A DNA stretch of 64,000 nucleotides, taken from positions 3,263,501 through 3,327,500 of the forward strand of contig NZ_CP014692.1 of the NCBI RefSeq assembly GCF_002005445.1, written 5' to 3'. Within the stretch, counting starts at the first letter, position 1; every line of letters starts with the position of its first letter. The notes beneath the pieces are model-generated. The model did not search any database. It was not told the origin of the DNA and was given only the letters and a program-made list of their open reading frames with translations. Made by a program: the position numbers and the translations under genes. This document shows, piece by piece, positions 28,341-37,252 of this stretch. The DNA is from Acetobacter aceti. Lineage in GTDB: Bacteria > Pseudomonadota > Alphaproteobacteria > Acetobacterales > Acetobacteraceae.

Positions 28341-29384
28341 TCAGTGCGCTCGCGACAGTTCCCACATGTAGGCCATGGGATGCTTCGCTAGGACAGTGCG
28401 CTGCTTTTCATCAAAGCCCATACGGTCTTTGACGAACCCAGCGACCGTCTTCGCGATCTCCTCGGCCTTTGTTCCTACTGCGGCCGTCAGCCCAATAGTA
28501 GCAGCGGTCTGAAGATCGTCTGTGACACCTGAAAGAAGCGCGCCTCCGGTCGCGACTGCGGCGACGACGACCGGCGTGACGACGAGTTGACCGAGGTTTC
28601 CCGTCAACTCGCGCCGCAGGTCGGAGAGATCTGTTTCCATTCGATAGCGGAATTCCTCAGTCAGTCGATCTCGCTCGTTTTGATCAAGCGCTGCGCCGAG
28701 CGCCTTGATCTGTTCCTGCACCATGTCGGCATAGGCATGACGTAGTCGGGTGTAATCACGCCCGTGCCGCTCGGTCGCTTCGCGTCTCCGGAATGCGATC
28801 AGAGAGTCGAGCGGAATGGATGTGGCATCGATCAGGTCGAGGGTAACGGGGACCACGTCCGAAACGTTGCCTGCACGCTGGCTTCCGGTGCCAATCATTC
28901 CATAGGCCATCAGACGATCAGTGACACGGGCCAGTGTAGTGCCAGCACAGGCATCGGCCAGCTTGGCCATTACCAGCAGACCGCCTTCTTGGGTGAACGG
29001 ATAATCGCCATTCGGAAGCGGCAGGTCAGTAAGCCTATGCCTGCGAAGGAACTCGAACGTCTTCATGGTGAACTTCTGCGGCCAAACCTCATAGTATTCC
29101 TTGGCCCGTTCCACCTGAGCGATCTCGTATAGATTGGGTTGCAAATTTCCTGCTTCAAGGGTCGTCACGATGGCCGTGTGCGCCCGTTGCTACTGCTGAG
29201 GCGTGGGGGTTATCTTCCGTCCAATAAGTTCCCAGGCCTCAGCCATGTCCGAATCGCCACGATAATCTGTTGCATAAGTCGGCATGGGCACGATGGTATG
29301 CAGTTGATCCCAAAGCAACAGAGAGCTGTGCATGATCTTGCGACTGCGGACCTGCGTGCTTGGGTAGTATATTGCAGAGCGCAT
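28341..29384 (-). pseudogene. DUF6236-like protein interrupted by one in-frame amber codon
   Basis: It starts at ATG 29384 (MRSAIYYPSTQVRSRKIMHS) behind GGGGAA. The frame runs to 28341 and would encode 347 residues, but codon 65 is TAG (29192-29190) between KITPTPQQ and QRAHTAIVTT. The start with an IYYP element, LLLWDQLHTIVPMPTY and EAWELIGRK is what I recognise as DUF6236, a family of unknown function. The downstream part can still be read from GTG 29168 as a 275-residue protein with a hydrophobic stretch (LVVTPVVVAAVATGGALLSG). A single CAG-to-TAG change would explain the break. Confidence 0.6.
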
Positions 29385-29568
29385 TATCTCGTTCCCCAGC
29401 GCTGATAAAAGAACAAGCTCTATGTTGCGCGTTTCAGTGAAGAGCAACAGAATTTTATGACTTCCGAAATTTACGTTGCAGTTCGGCTTAGAAGACGATC
29501 TGCCGCTCATAAAGAGTTGACGGCTGCTTACGTCGTAAGCTGTAGTTCCAAGTTCGACGCGCGAATGT

Positions 29569-29838
29569 CTGGATTACCGGATCGCTTTCGATCACTACCA
29601 GTCTGTGGTCATCAACGGCTTCCGTGAAGTCGCCGATGGTCTGAACGGCCTGAAGAACGCCTCGACAGAACTGGACAACCAGCTTCAGGCCCTGACCTCG
29701 GCCGATGATGCGCTGACCTTGTGCCAGGCCGGGTATCAGGCGGGCCGGGAGACCATCCTCCAGCCGATCAACGCCCGGCGGCTCGTTCTGCTCGCGCGCC
29801 AGAACACGGTGCGGGCACAGACCGAGATGTTCCGCCAG
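29569..29838 (+). pseudogene. Outer-membrane efflux protein (NodT/TolC-like), internal fragment
   Basis: The frame LDYRIAFDHYQSVVINGFRE then VADGLNGLKNASTELDNQLQ and AGYQAGRETILQPINARRLV is the coiled-coil helical region near the C-terminus of NodT-type outer-membrane factors. Both ends are missing. It is antiparallel to the TrbE remnant that follows. Such a factor would partner an RND pump, and an RND permease without partners lies at 13659-16913, but a link is speculative. Confidence 0.65.
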
Positions 29839-29861
29839 ACAGTGCGGATCATGGTGGCGAA

Positions 29862-30577
29862 CCACGCTTCGAGGGCATTGACGCTCTCGCGCATGCAGGT
29901 GAAGTCGCGGCCCTGGATGGTCTTCTCCACCAGTCGCAACCGGTCCGCGGCGATCACAGGATCCTCGTCCCACACCGTGACGGTGGCGGTGACGTAGGCC
30001 TGTCCGACCTGGTCGGTGCCGAGTTCCTGCAAAGCCGCATCGGCGTCGGCGGCCTTGTTGGCGGCGTCTGAATCCAGCAGCACCGATGCCTCGTTGGTCA
30101 TCACCTCCTTGAGGATGGCCATGATCGATTTGCGCTTGGCGAACCATTGCCGCCGGATCCGGCCCAGCACTTTCGTCGCGTCGACGCGGTCGAGGCAGAT
30201 CGCCCGTGTCGACCAGCGATAGGGAAAGGCCAGCCGGTTCAGTTCGTCCAGCAGCCCCGGCCAGGTCTGGGTGGGAAAGCCGGTGACGGTGAGCGTGCGC
30301 AGAACGGGCTAGCGGGATAGCCCCGTGCTTGCTGGCGCTGCGCTTCGACAAAAATAGTCCAACCGGACCCCAGTCGGCGCAGGGCGTTGTTCAGGCGGGA
30401 CGTGATGGCGACCAGTTCGGCGGCGGTCGAGGACTCCAGATCCGGGCCGCGAAAGCGGGCGGTGCGCTGGAAGGCGCCGTCCTTGTTCAGCACCACGCCT
30501 CTGGCGACCAGCGCCGCCCAGGGCAGGAAATCGGCGAGGCGATCGCGGCGATGGCGATATTCGGCGAGGTTCAGCAT
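29862..30577 (-). pseudogene. trbE: Conjugal transfer ATPase TrbE (VirB4-like), internally deleted and truncated
   Basis: It starts at ATG 30577 (MLNLAEYRHRRDRLADFLPW) and follows TrbE through SGWTIFVEAQRQQARGYP. The sequence then jumps, in a new frame, to a later part of TrbE (TVTGFPTQTWPGLLDELNRL, AFPYRWSTRAICLDRVDATK, GRDFTCMRESVNALEAWF). It is cut off before the ATPase Walker motifs. The start is close behind trbD, as in normal trb operons. The protein cannot power mating-pair formation. Confidence 0.8.
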
Positions 30578-30584
30578 GGCGCGC

Positions 30585-30851
30585 TCACCCGACCAGATGG
30601 GTGGGATAGCGCAGGTGCCGGCGCACCACGTCAACGAAGGCGGGATCGCGCTTGGCGGCCCAGACGGCAGCGAGATGGCCGGCCAGCCAGAAGATCCCGC
30701 CGGCGATCCACAGCCGCAGGCCGAGGCCGATCGCCGCCGACAGCGTGCCGTTGACGATCGCCACCGTGCGCGGCGCCCCGCCGAGCAGGATTGGCTCGAT
30801 CAGGGCGCGATGCACCGGGGCGGTGAAGCCGGGAATGGCGTCCTGTTCCAT
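30585..30851 (-). CDS. trbD: Conjugal transfer protein TrbD (VirB3-like)
   Basis: An 88-residue inner-membrane protein of the mating-pair formation apparatus. It begins MEQDAIPGFTAPVHRALIEP and has hydrophobic helices around RTVAIVNGTLSAAIGLGLRL and GGIFWLAGHLAAVWAAKRDP, the VirB3/TrbD signature. Its ATG shares one base with the trbC stop, and trbE starts 7 bases after its stop, so the trbC-trbD-trbE order is kept. It is intact, but the rest of the operon is not. Confidence 0.88.
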   Translation of the reverse strand: MEQDAIPGFTAPVHRALIEPILLGGAPRTVAIVNGTLSAAIGLGLRLWIAGGIFWLAGHLAAVWAAKRDPAFVDVVRRHLRYPTHLVG

Positions 30852-31168
30852 CAGATCAGCGCCCCGCCCGAGAAGGAGAAGAAGGACAGGAGGAAGCTGG
30901 AGGCGGCAAAGGCGATCGACAGGCCGAAGACGATCTGGATCAGGCGGCGGAAACCGCCCGAGGTCTCGCCAAAGGCCAGGGTCAGGCCGGTCACGGTAAT
31001 GATGATCACCGAGATGATCTTGGCCACCGGCCCCTGCACACTTTCCAGGATCTGGTTGAGCGGCTCCTCCCACGGCATGCTTGAGCCCGCCGCGTAGGCC
31101 GGGGCCGACAGCACGGCGAGCGAGAGGGTGCCGCCGGCCACGGCAAAGCGATGGCGCAGGGCGATCAT
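30851..31168 (-). CDS. trbC: Conjugal transfer pilin TrbC (VirB2-like)
   Basis: A 105-residue pilin precursor with a signal segment (VAGGTLSLAVLSAPAYA) and two long hydrophobic helices (VAKIISVIIITVTGLTLAFG and IQIVFGLSIAFAASSFLLSF). This is the normal size and topology of TrbC/VirB2 pilins. The gene trbB, normally upstream, has been replaced by an SRAP remnant on the opposite strand that begins 13 bases from the trbC start. Confidence 0.88.
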   Translation of the reverse strand: MIALRHRFAVAGGTLSLAVLSAPAYAAGSSMPWEEPLNQILESVQGPVAKIISVIIITVTGLTLAFGETSGGFRRLIQIVFGLSIAFAASSFLLSFFSFSGGALI

Positions 31169-31180
31169 GCGGGTCGGGGC

Positions 31181-31621
31181 GTGACCAACATCCGCAATCC
31201 GCAGTCACCGCATTGGCGGCCGTGGCTCGATGTCGCGCATCGCTGCGTCGTGCCCTTTACCAGCTTCGCCGAGCCCGAACCGCGGCCGGACGGTTCCCGG
31301 CCGCCAGCCTGGTTCGCGTTTGGCGAGACCCGTCCGCTGGCTTTCTTTGCCGGCATCTGGTGCCGGTGGACGTCCGTGCGCAAGGCGAAGGACGGAGAGA
31401 CAACAGATGATTTGTTCGGCTTTCTCACGACCCAGGCGAATCACGAAGTCGGAGCCATTCATCCCAAGGCCATGCCAGTGATCCTGACTACCGGAGAGGA
31501 GATCGACCGCTGGATGACAGCACCGATCGACGATGCCCTGCGCTTGCAGCGTCCGTTGCCCGATGGGACGCTGACCATTGTTGCCAGGGCGACCCCGGAA
31601 GACCCACCACCACGGCAATAG
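31181..31621 (+). pseudogene. SOS-response-associated (SRAP/YedK-HMCES) protein, C-terminal fragment
   Basis: The frame VTNIRNPQSPHWRPWLDVAH then RCVVPFTSFAEPEP, LAFFAGIWCRWTS, FLTTQANHEVGAIHPKAMPV is the C-terminal two-thirds of an SRAP protein, including the His of HPKAMP used in abasic-site crosslinking. The N-terminal catalytic Cys2 is missing because the gene is cut at about 31180. SRAP proteins shield abasic sites in single-stranded DNA and are often carried on plasmids. Confidence 0.8.
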
Positions 31622-31631
31622 CCCCATCTCG

Positions 31632-32313
31632 CTATCGTCCCCGGAACGGATGCAGAAGCAGGCGCCGGTATCCTCCTTCTGTCAGCCCCCGCGCTAAACA
31701 CACCAGCCGTTTCATGCGGAAATGCAGATCGTGCGAGAGCCAGTCCGTCGCGGAGACCTTCCGGCCGAACAGAACACCGGCAATTTCGCGCTGCGAAACA
31801 CCGTCGTCCAGACCGTCGAGCGTACGGAGCGCCAGGATCAGCCTGCTGATACGATCGGATGACAGGCGGGCCGGATCTCGGCCAGGTGAACGGCCATTGA
31901 GGGCGCGCCAGAGCCGCAAAGCGGCCTGGACACGCACCTCGAATAGCGCGTCGAGCGGCAACAGCACGCCGAGCGGAGCCCCGTCAGGCGGCAGGACATA
32001 CAGCCGCAGAATCGTCTCCCCCTGCTCGACCAGCACTTCTTCCGCTATGTCGGGTGCCAGCCCTGTCCGAGCGAGGGAGAGCGGCCGAGACGCTGCGTCA
32101 GCCAGTGCGGTCGGCAGGGGGACAACCGCAATCACGGCCGGCGATACCGCAACAGTCCAGCGGGCGGTGCGTGGATCGAGGGCCGTGCGGACACTCTCGA
32201 AATCGCAACCCCCAGCGCCGGGCGAAGGCTTCGGCGTCTGACGTGGACAGCGCGGCCCGGCGCGCGGCGCGCTGAAGGGCTGCTCGCTCGCGGATAAAGT
32301 CGCGGTTACCCAC
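31632..32313 (-). CDS. DUF2285-family transcriptional activator 1, probable +1 frameshift product
   Basis: It starts at GTG 32313 (MGNRDFIRERAALQRAARRA) behind GGAAGGGAAG. Frame 1 runs through EAFARRWGLRF, then frame 2 takes over with ESVRTALDPRTARWTVAVSP and the DUF2285 domain (ALFEVRVQAALRLWRALNGR, LDGLDDGVSQREIAGVLFG, LTEGGYRRLLLHPF). Reading with a single +1 shift at the UUU codon (32202-32200) gives a continuous 226-residue protein. The second regulator at 34317 is broken at the same place. FseA of ICEMlSym, as I recall, is a DUF2285-family activator made by programmed +1 frameshifting, so this may be a regulated translational switch controlling element transfer. A mutation in both copies is the alternative. 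Confidence 0.7.
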
Positions 32314-32340
32314 GACGCTTCCCTTCCGGCGATGCGAAGG

Positions 32341-32365
32341 CCCCGCCCGGACCGGCCGGGCGGGG
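32341..32365 (-). terminator. GC-rich hairpin after DUF736 gene
   Basis: CCCCGCCCGG and CCGGGCGGGG form a perfect 10-bp stem around a 5-base loop, 13 bases past the DUF736 stop codon. No clear T-run follows on the minus strand, so it may be a weak terminator or an RNA-stabilising hairpin. Confidence 0.5.
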
Positions 32366-32377
32366 ATCGCCGGCGCC

Positions 32378-32704
32378 TCAGTCGCCGTTGCGCCGGCCGT
32401 TGGGGCGGGACCAGATCAGGCTGTAGGTCTCGCCGTCCTCGTCGTTGAAGAGATTGGCGAAAATCGGGGCGTTGAAGCTCGGATCGTCCAGCTTGACGCC
32501 CAGATAGCTGCGTCCCTCGTTGGACTGCTTGGACCAGGCCGCCCCGATCTCGGCCCTGTTGACGAACACCCTGTGGCTGGGGGCGTTCTCGCTCTGGCGT
32601 CCGGCGTCGGGAACGATACGGACATTCCGGACCTGAACCGAGAGGGTGACGATTTCGCCGACATATTCGTTGCCGGTCTTCCTGAAGGTGCCGATGGTGG
32701 CCAC
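32378..32704 (-). CDS. DUF736 family protein
   Basis: A 108-residue soluble protein (MATIGTFRKTGNEYVGEIVT, then GVKLDDPSFNAPIFANLFND and YSLIWSRPN). DUF736 proteins of this size are typical of conjugative plasmids and ICEs of alphaproteobacteria and often sit next to DUF2285 regulators, as here. The function is unknown; their small beta-rich fold suggests DNA or protein binding. It is upstream of and co-oriented with DUF2285 regulator 1. Confidence 0.88.
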   Translation of the reverse strand: MATIGTFRKTGNEYVGEIVTLSVQVRNVRIVPDAGRQSENAPSHRVFVNRAEIGAAWSKQSNEGRSYLGVKLDDPSFNAPIFANLFNDEDGETYSLIWSRPNGRRNGD

Positions 32705-32953
32705 CGTGACGGGGGATTTTCGGCATGAGCGGGGAAGCCTGTCATCCCATCGGGAGCGGTTCGGGTGTGCGTCGGGGGGTGTGCGGATCGGGAAACATGA
32801 AGGAAAGGGAAGGCAAGATAAAACAGCCTGCCACGTCGGGCGACGAGGCGCGGTCGCGCCTTGTCTTCCTCTGTGCAGGGCGGGTCGGTCGTGTGCAGGG
32901 TTTCAAGTTTTGCCCCGCTTTCCTGCGGGGTTTTCCTGCACAGTGGGGTTCTG

Positions 32954-33859
32954 ATGGCCCGCGACGAGGATTTCCGGGTCCGTCCAGGCCATATCCGGAG
33001 CACGGGACACGCGGCCCGTCCCCGCACCTTTCTGGCGCAGGTGCTCCATGCCTCCCGCCGCGCGGGCGGAGGCAGTAGCGGCAGCCCCGGAAAGGGAAAA
33101 GGCAGCAGTCCGCGCTCCGGCCCCTCGACCTTCGGGCAGGGCCATTCCCGGTTTGGCAGAAGTCGCCTGTTCGACGCCCATCGCCGCGTCACCGTCAAGG
33201 CCCGCGTGGTGCGACAGGCCGGGCGCGGCGCGCGTCCCGGATCGCTGGCCGATCACCTCGCCTATCTGCGTCGGGATGGCGTCACCCGTGATGGTGAAAA
33301 GGCGCATCTGTTCGGGCCGGATGGTCAGGAGGTGGAGGCCGGGAATTTCGCGGCACGCTGCAAAGACGACCGGCATCATTTCCGCTTCATCATCTCGCCC
33401 GAGGATGCACTGGATATGGCGGACCTCGACGGTTTTACCCGCGACCTCGTGCAGCAGATGGAAGCCGATCTCGGCACGCGACTGGACTGGGCCGCCGTGT
33501 CGCACTGGAACACCGACAATCCGCATGTGCATCTCATCGTGCGCGGTGTGGATCAGGCCGGGGCCGATCTGGTGATCGCCCGCGACTATATCAGCCACGG
33601 GCTGCGTTCACGGGCGGAGGATCTGGTGTCGCTGGAGCTTGGCCCGCGCGCCGAGCATGAAATCGAAATGGCTCTCCGTCAGGACGTGACGGCGGAGCGC
33701 TGGACCCGGCTTGACGCCGAATTGCAGCGCCATACTGTCCGTTCCTTTTACGCTGTCATCCGCCTCGGTACACTCGACGCAGTTTCAGTCTTGTTCCGGA
33801 AAAAATCTTTCGGTCACATCATGGCTTTTCATGGAGGGTTTCCATGCGCGACCGTCTGA
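32954..33859 (+). pseudogene. DUF3363-type relaxase, N-terminal HUH part only
   Basis: It starts at ATG 32954 (MARDEDFRVRPGHIRSTGHA). A basic Gly/Ser-rich leader is followed by RVTVKARVVRQAGRGARPGS and the relaxase core with the metal-binding motif HWNTDNPHVHLIVRG. Homology ends at DAELQRH (about 33735), after which unrelated codons run to 33859. The intact homologue at 54162-56273 shows that about 400 residues are missing. The truncated HUH domain might still nick DNA, but the protein is probably non-functional. Confidence 0.82.
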
Positions 33860-34344
33860 ACGTCTCCCTGCCCGTCGCCATGATCTCGCAGATCGGCGAT
33901 CTTGCCGCGCGCCGGAAGGTGACGCGCTCTGCCGTGGTGGAAGCGGCGGTCGCCTCACTCCTGTCACCCGACAGCGCCGAGAAAACCGAAGCCGCGCTCA
34001 CACGGCGGCTGGACCGGCTGACACGCCAGATGCAGCGCCAGGAGCGTGATCTGATGATCGCGCTGGAAACGCATGCCCTGTTCATCCGCTTCTGGCTGGG
34101 ACAGATGCCGCCCCTGCCCGCAGAGGCGCAGGCCGCCGCCAATGCGCTGGGGCAGGAACGTTTCGCCCGGTTTCTGGACACGCTGGGGCGGCGACTGTCT
34201 CAGGGACGGTCTTCCGGGATGACATCCCGCTCGATATCCCTGCCATGCGTCAGCGCCCTGCTGACAGGCCCGACGACGCCCCACCTAAAGCATAGCGCTC
34301 GTCCCCGTGGGCGACATCACCCCTCAAGCAGCAGTTTGAGATAG
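33844..34344 (+). CDS. Ribbon-helix-helix (CopG-like) conjugation-associated protein
   Basis: It starts at ATG 33844 behind a strong GGAGGG site. The N-terminus has the RHH pattern MRDRLNVSLPVAMISQIGDL, RRKVTRSAVVEAAVASLL, followed by a helical region (TRRLDRLTRQMQRQERDLMI). It resembles the protein at 53568-54005, and such genes usually lie between traG and trbB. The ending beyond RRLSQGR does not fit. A one-base change near 34210-34216 would instead give VFRDDIPLDIPAMRQ and a stop at 34295, so the C-terminus is probably frameshifted. It overlaps the end of DUF2285 regulator 2. Confidence 0.65.
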   Translation: MRDRLNVSLPVAMISQIGDLAARRKVTRSAVVEAAVASLLSPDSAEKTEAALTRRLDRLTRQMQRQERDLMIALETHALFIRFWLGQMPPLPAEAQAAANALGQERFARFLDTLGRRLSQGRSSGMTSRSISLPCVSALLTGPTTPHLKHSARPRGRHHPSSSSLR

Positions 34345-35097
34345 CCACCCTCAACCAGAGCGATGCCTTCGTCGCGCCAGTCCTTGGCAGTCCTGCGCCA
34401 TGTATGGTCGCGCCATTCGTTCCAGGACATGGTCAGGGCGCGAGGATTGATGAGGACGGCAGCAATGTGGCGTTCATCGGCACCCGCCCGATGCAGGTCA
34501 TAGGCATGCAGGCAGCGGATCAGATGCAAGGATCGGAAGGGCGTGATGACTGGCGGCACACGCGACGGCAGCCTGAAACCAAGATGATGGGAGACGAAGC
34601 GGCCAGCCTCATACCAGCGGTTTCGATAATGGGGGTCCATCGGGATGACCACGGCGGGCCGCTTTTGTGCAGCAGGATCATCCAGCAGGAAGGAAAATGT
34701 CCCGAAGGTACCGGTCACTGTCACAGAACGCCCGACGTCATCCTCACTGTCGAACAGGACACGGCCCATCGCCTCAAAATCCAACGAGCGAAGATCGGTA
34801 AAACCGCGTGGCGCATCTGTCAGGCTGATAATCCGTGTTGTGTCTTCCCTGCGCCAGATCACAGGTTTTCGGGTGATGGGGACGTCCGGATTATGGACAA
34901 AACTGCAACCTCCATCGGTCCCGGAACGCCGCCCACAGGAGCGAGGGATTGGCGCTGGCTCCAGCCCGCAGCAGACTGTCGCGATAATCGCTGACATAGC
35001 GGGACCAGCGCCGCATGAAGGCCCCGGCAAGGGCGGAGGCCGGGAGGGTTCTGAGGATGGCCAGATCGGCCTCGGAATGCCAGATGTCGGATGGCAT
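34317..35097 (-). CDS. DUF6499-DUF2285 transcriptional activator 2, probable +1 frameshift product
   Basis: Frame 1 starts at ATG 35097 (MPSDIWHSEADLAILRTLPA), carries a DUF6499-like N-terminal domain (GAFMRRWSRYVSDYRDSLLR) and ends at TAA 34891 just after RDRWRLQFCP. Frame 2 continues with VHNPDVPITRKPVIWRREDT and a DUF2285 domain (LHLIRCLHAYDLHRAGADER, SWNEWRDHTWRRTAKDW, ALVEGGYLKLLLEG). One +1 shift on UUUU (34902-34899) joins them into 259 residues. The break is at the same protein position (after the L-x-F of the first domain) as in regulator 1. Programmed frameshifting is the attractive explanation and simple decay the alternative. Confidence 0.7.
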
Positions 35098-35290
35098 GGG
35101 AGACGGTCCTCTCGGCTGGGGAGCCACCGACCGGGCGCAGCAAAACACGCCGCGCCAGTCAGGCAGCCCCAAGTTTCTGGTTACATTGAGTTCTCACGCC
35201 TTGCGGCATGACCTTATGAAAATTGCAGGGACGCTCCACGCATCTTGCCGGGGACAGTCCGCGCCGCTTGCAGCAAGACTGTCCCACGAG

Positions 35291-35336
35291 TTTGACATGG
35301 AGACGAGGGGCAAAATGCTGAATCTAATGGGGAAAA
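35291..35336. repeat. 46-bp repeat downstream of receptor 3 (copy 2)
   Basis: It matches 21481-21526 at 39 of 46 positions and has the same position and orientation relative to its receptor gene. The surrounding 35098-35363 shows no gene. Confidence 0.65.
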
Positions 35337-37252
35337 TTCGTCATAGTTTAAATTGATGAAATTTCACCAATTATACGTCAAATTTCCATACACACGACGA
35401 CCTTGCCCAAGGTAACACTCCCCAGTTGAACACGATGTTACGTAGTACTTATTCGTTAGATTAGAAATAGAAATTTGTGCTTTAAGACCCTTCAAAGCAT
35501 GAGAGATATACCCAAAATCATAATGAGCTCCCAAATCAAATAATATGTATGAAGGTGTTTTGAATGACTCAACATTATCAATGTATGTAGAGCCTACGTA
35601 CCGCATACCCCAGTTGAGACCAAATCCCTTAGCGATATTCTTTGGTAGTGTATAATCAGCGAAAATTGAAAACATATTGCGAGGGACATATGGTACTGAC
35701 ATGCCGGACTCAGAGATCGCATTCCCGTACCCAGAGTTAGTATAAGGATCAAACCTATGCGCAGTTTGATTTGTTTTTGCAAAACGAATATCTGTATAAC
35801 TATAAGACGCCACCATTTTCAAGTCTCTTGTAATATTGGCATTAGCTGATACTTCAAATCCCTGAGAACGGACGCGACCACCATCAGTACTGTAACCAGA
35901 ATGAACGAGATCATTAATCAGATAATGATCCTCATCTATGCGGAATGCTGACGCGGTTATCAGAATATTTTTTCCAGGAACTTTGTATTTAAGACCGGCC
36001 TCCATTTGCTTTCCCGTTAACGGCGCGAATGTTTGTCCCAAATAATTGGTGGCATTAGTTTGCGGAATAAAAGAAGTCGAGTAACTAAAATATGGAGAAA
36101 GGCCAGAATCAAAATTATAAATTATTCCTACTCTCCATGTGAATGCGCTCTGCGGCTCTGGTTTTGTTGTGGATTTTGTGGTGGAAATTGAACCATCTGA
36201 TGTTTCATTTGTATAGTTCGTTTGATGTGTATGGAAGTTAACCCAGTCTTGGCGTCCCCCCAAAAGAACAGAAAGCCGATGCCATTTGATTTGATCTTGA
36301 AAATAGACACCTTCTTGAAACCAGTTGTATTTGGCGTTTGAACTATAAATAGAACATGATTTATCATGTATATTAAAGCAATAAGATAAATTTCTATAAC
36401 TAGAAAATGGGTTGTAAACGTCTATGACGTTATTCGGTTGACTATTGTAAGAGTAATATTCTGGCATATTAAAATCACGAAAATCACTCCCTACAACCCA
36501 TGTGTTATTTACATTTTTTATATTAAAATTCCCAAAAATACGCGTATCTAGTCCTGTAGTAATATTTTTTGTCCTCATCTGCCACGGACCAGCAAAAGCT
36601 TCTCCTGACTGTGGAGAGTATGTCCAAGTGTTATCTAAATTGTATTCACTTTTCTCATACCTAAATGTCTGACTGAAATTTATATATTTATTAAAATTAT
36701 GCTTAAATTGGTATTCGAACATCGCATCTTTCTCGCCCTTATTATTGAGAGAGGGTATGCCAATAAATGTATGCCGCGCTATTCTAGGATATCCATTCGA
36801 AATTAATGTGCCAGTCAGTGGATACCCATTCGCAGTGCCCTCTCCGGGTGTATACATATACATTCCAAGAAGGGTTAAGGAGGTTTTACCATCTATTTCC
36901 CACGAAATAGATGGTAAAACTCCGACTCTATGGTAATTGACATAATCAGTTTGAGTACCTTGCGTAACACCTATTCCAGATATTCTGTACTTTACATTTC
37001 CAGACTGGTTAATTTTGTCGCTCACGTCAAATGTTGCCTCGTATCTTCCCCAATTTCCAAACCCCAAAGAAACCTGACGAAGAGGGGTAGCTGTAGGTTT
37101 TTTGAAATCCATTGCAATCATACCGCCAGGAGCAACCTGTCCATACATGACTGATGCAGGTCCGTTTACCGCCTCAACTCGTTCGAGAAATGTTGTCTCT
37201 CCTGCACTAGAAGAATTCGTCATTAAGCCATCAACAAACTGTTTCGAACTAG

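Noticed and set aside
23053..37252. Inversion between the two 860-bp IS copies as the present state.
   Set aside because: At each copy the two receptor halves join into one continuous frame on the same strand, so the present order is the original one.
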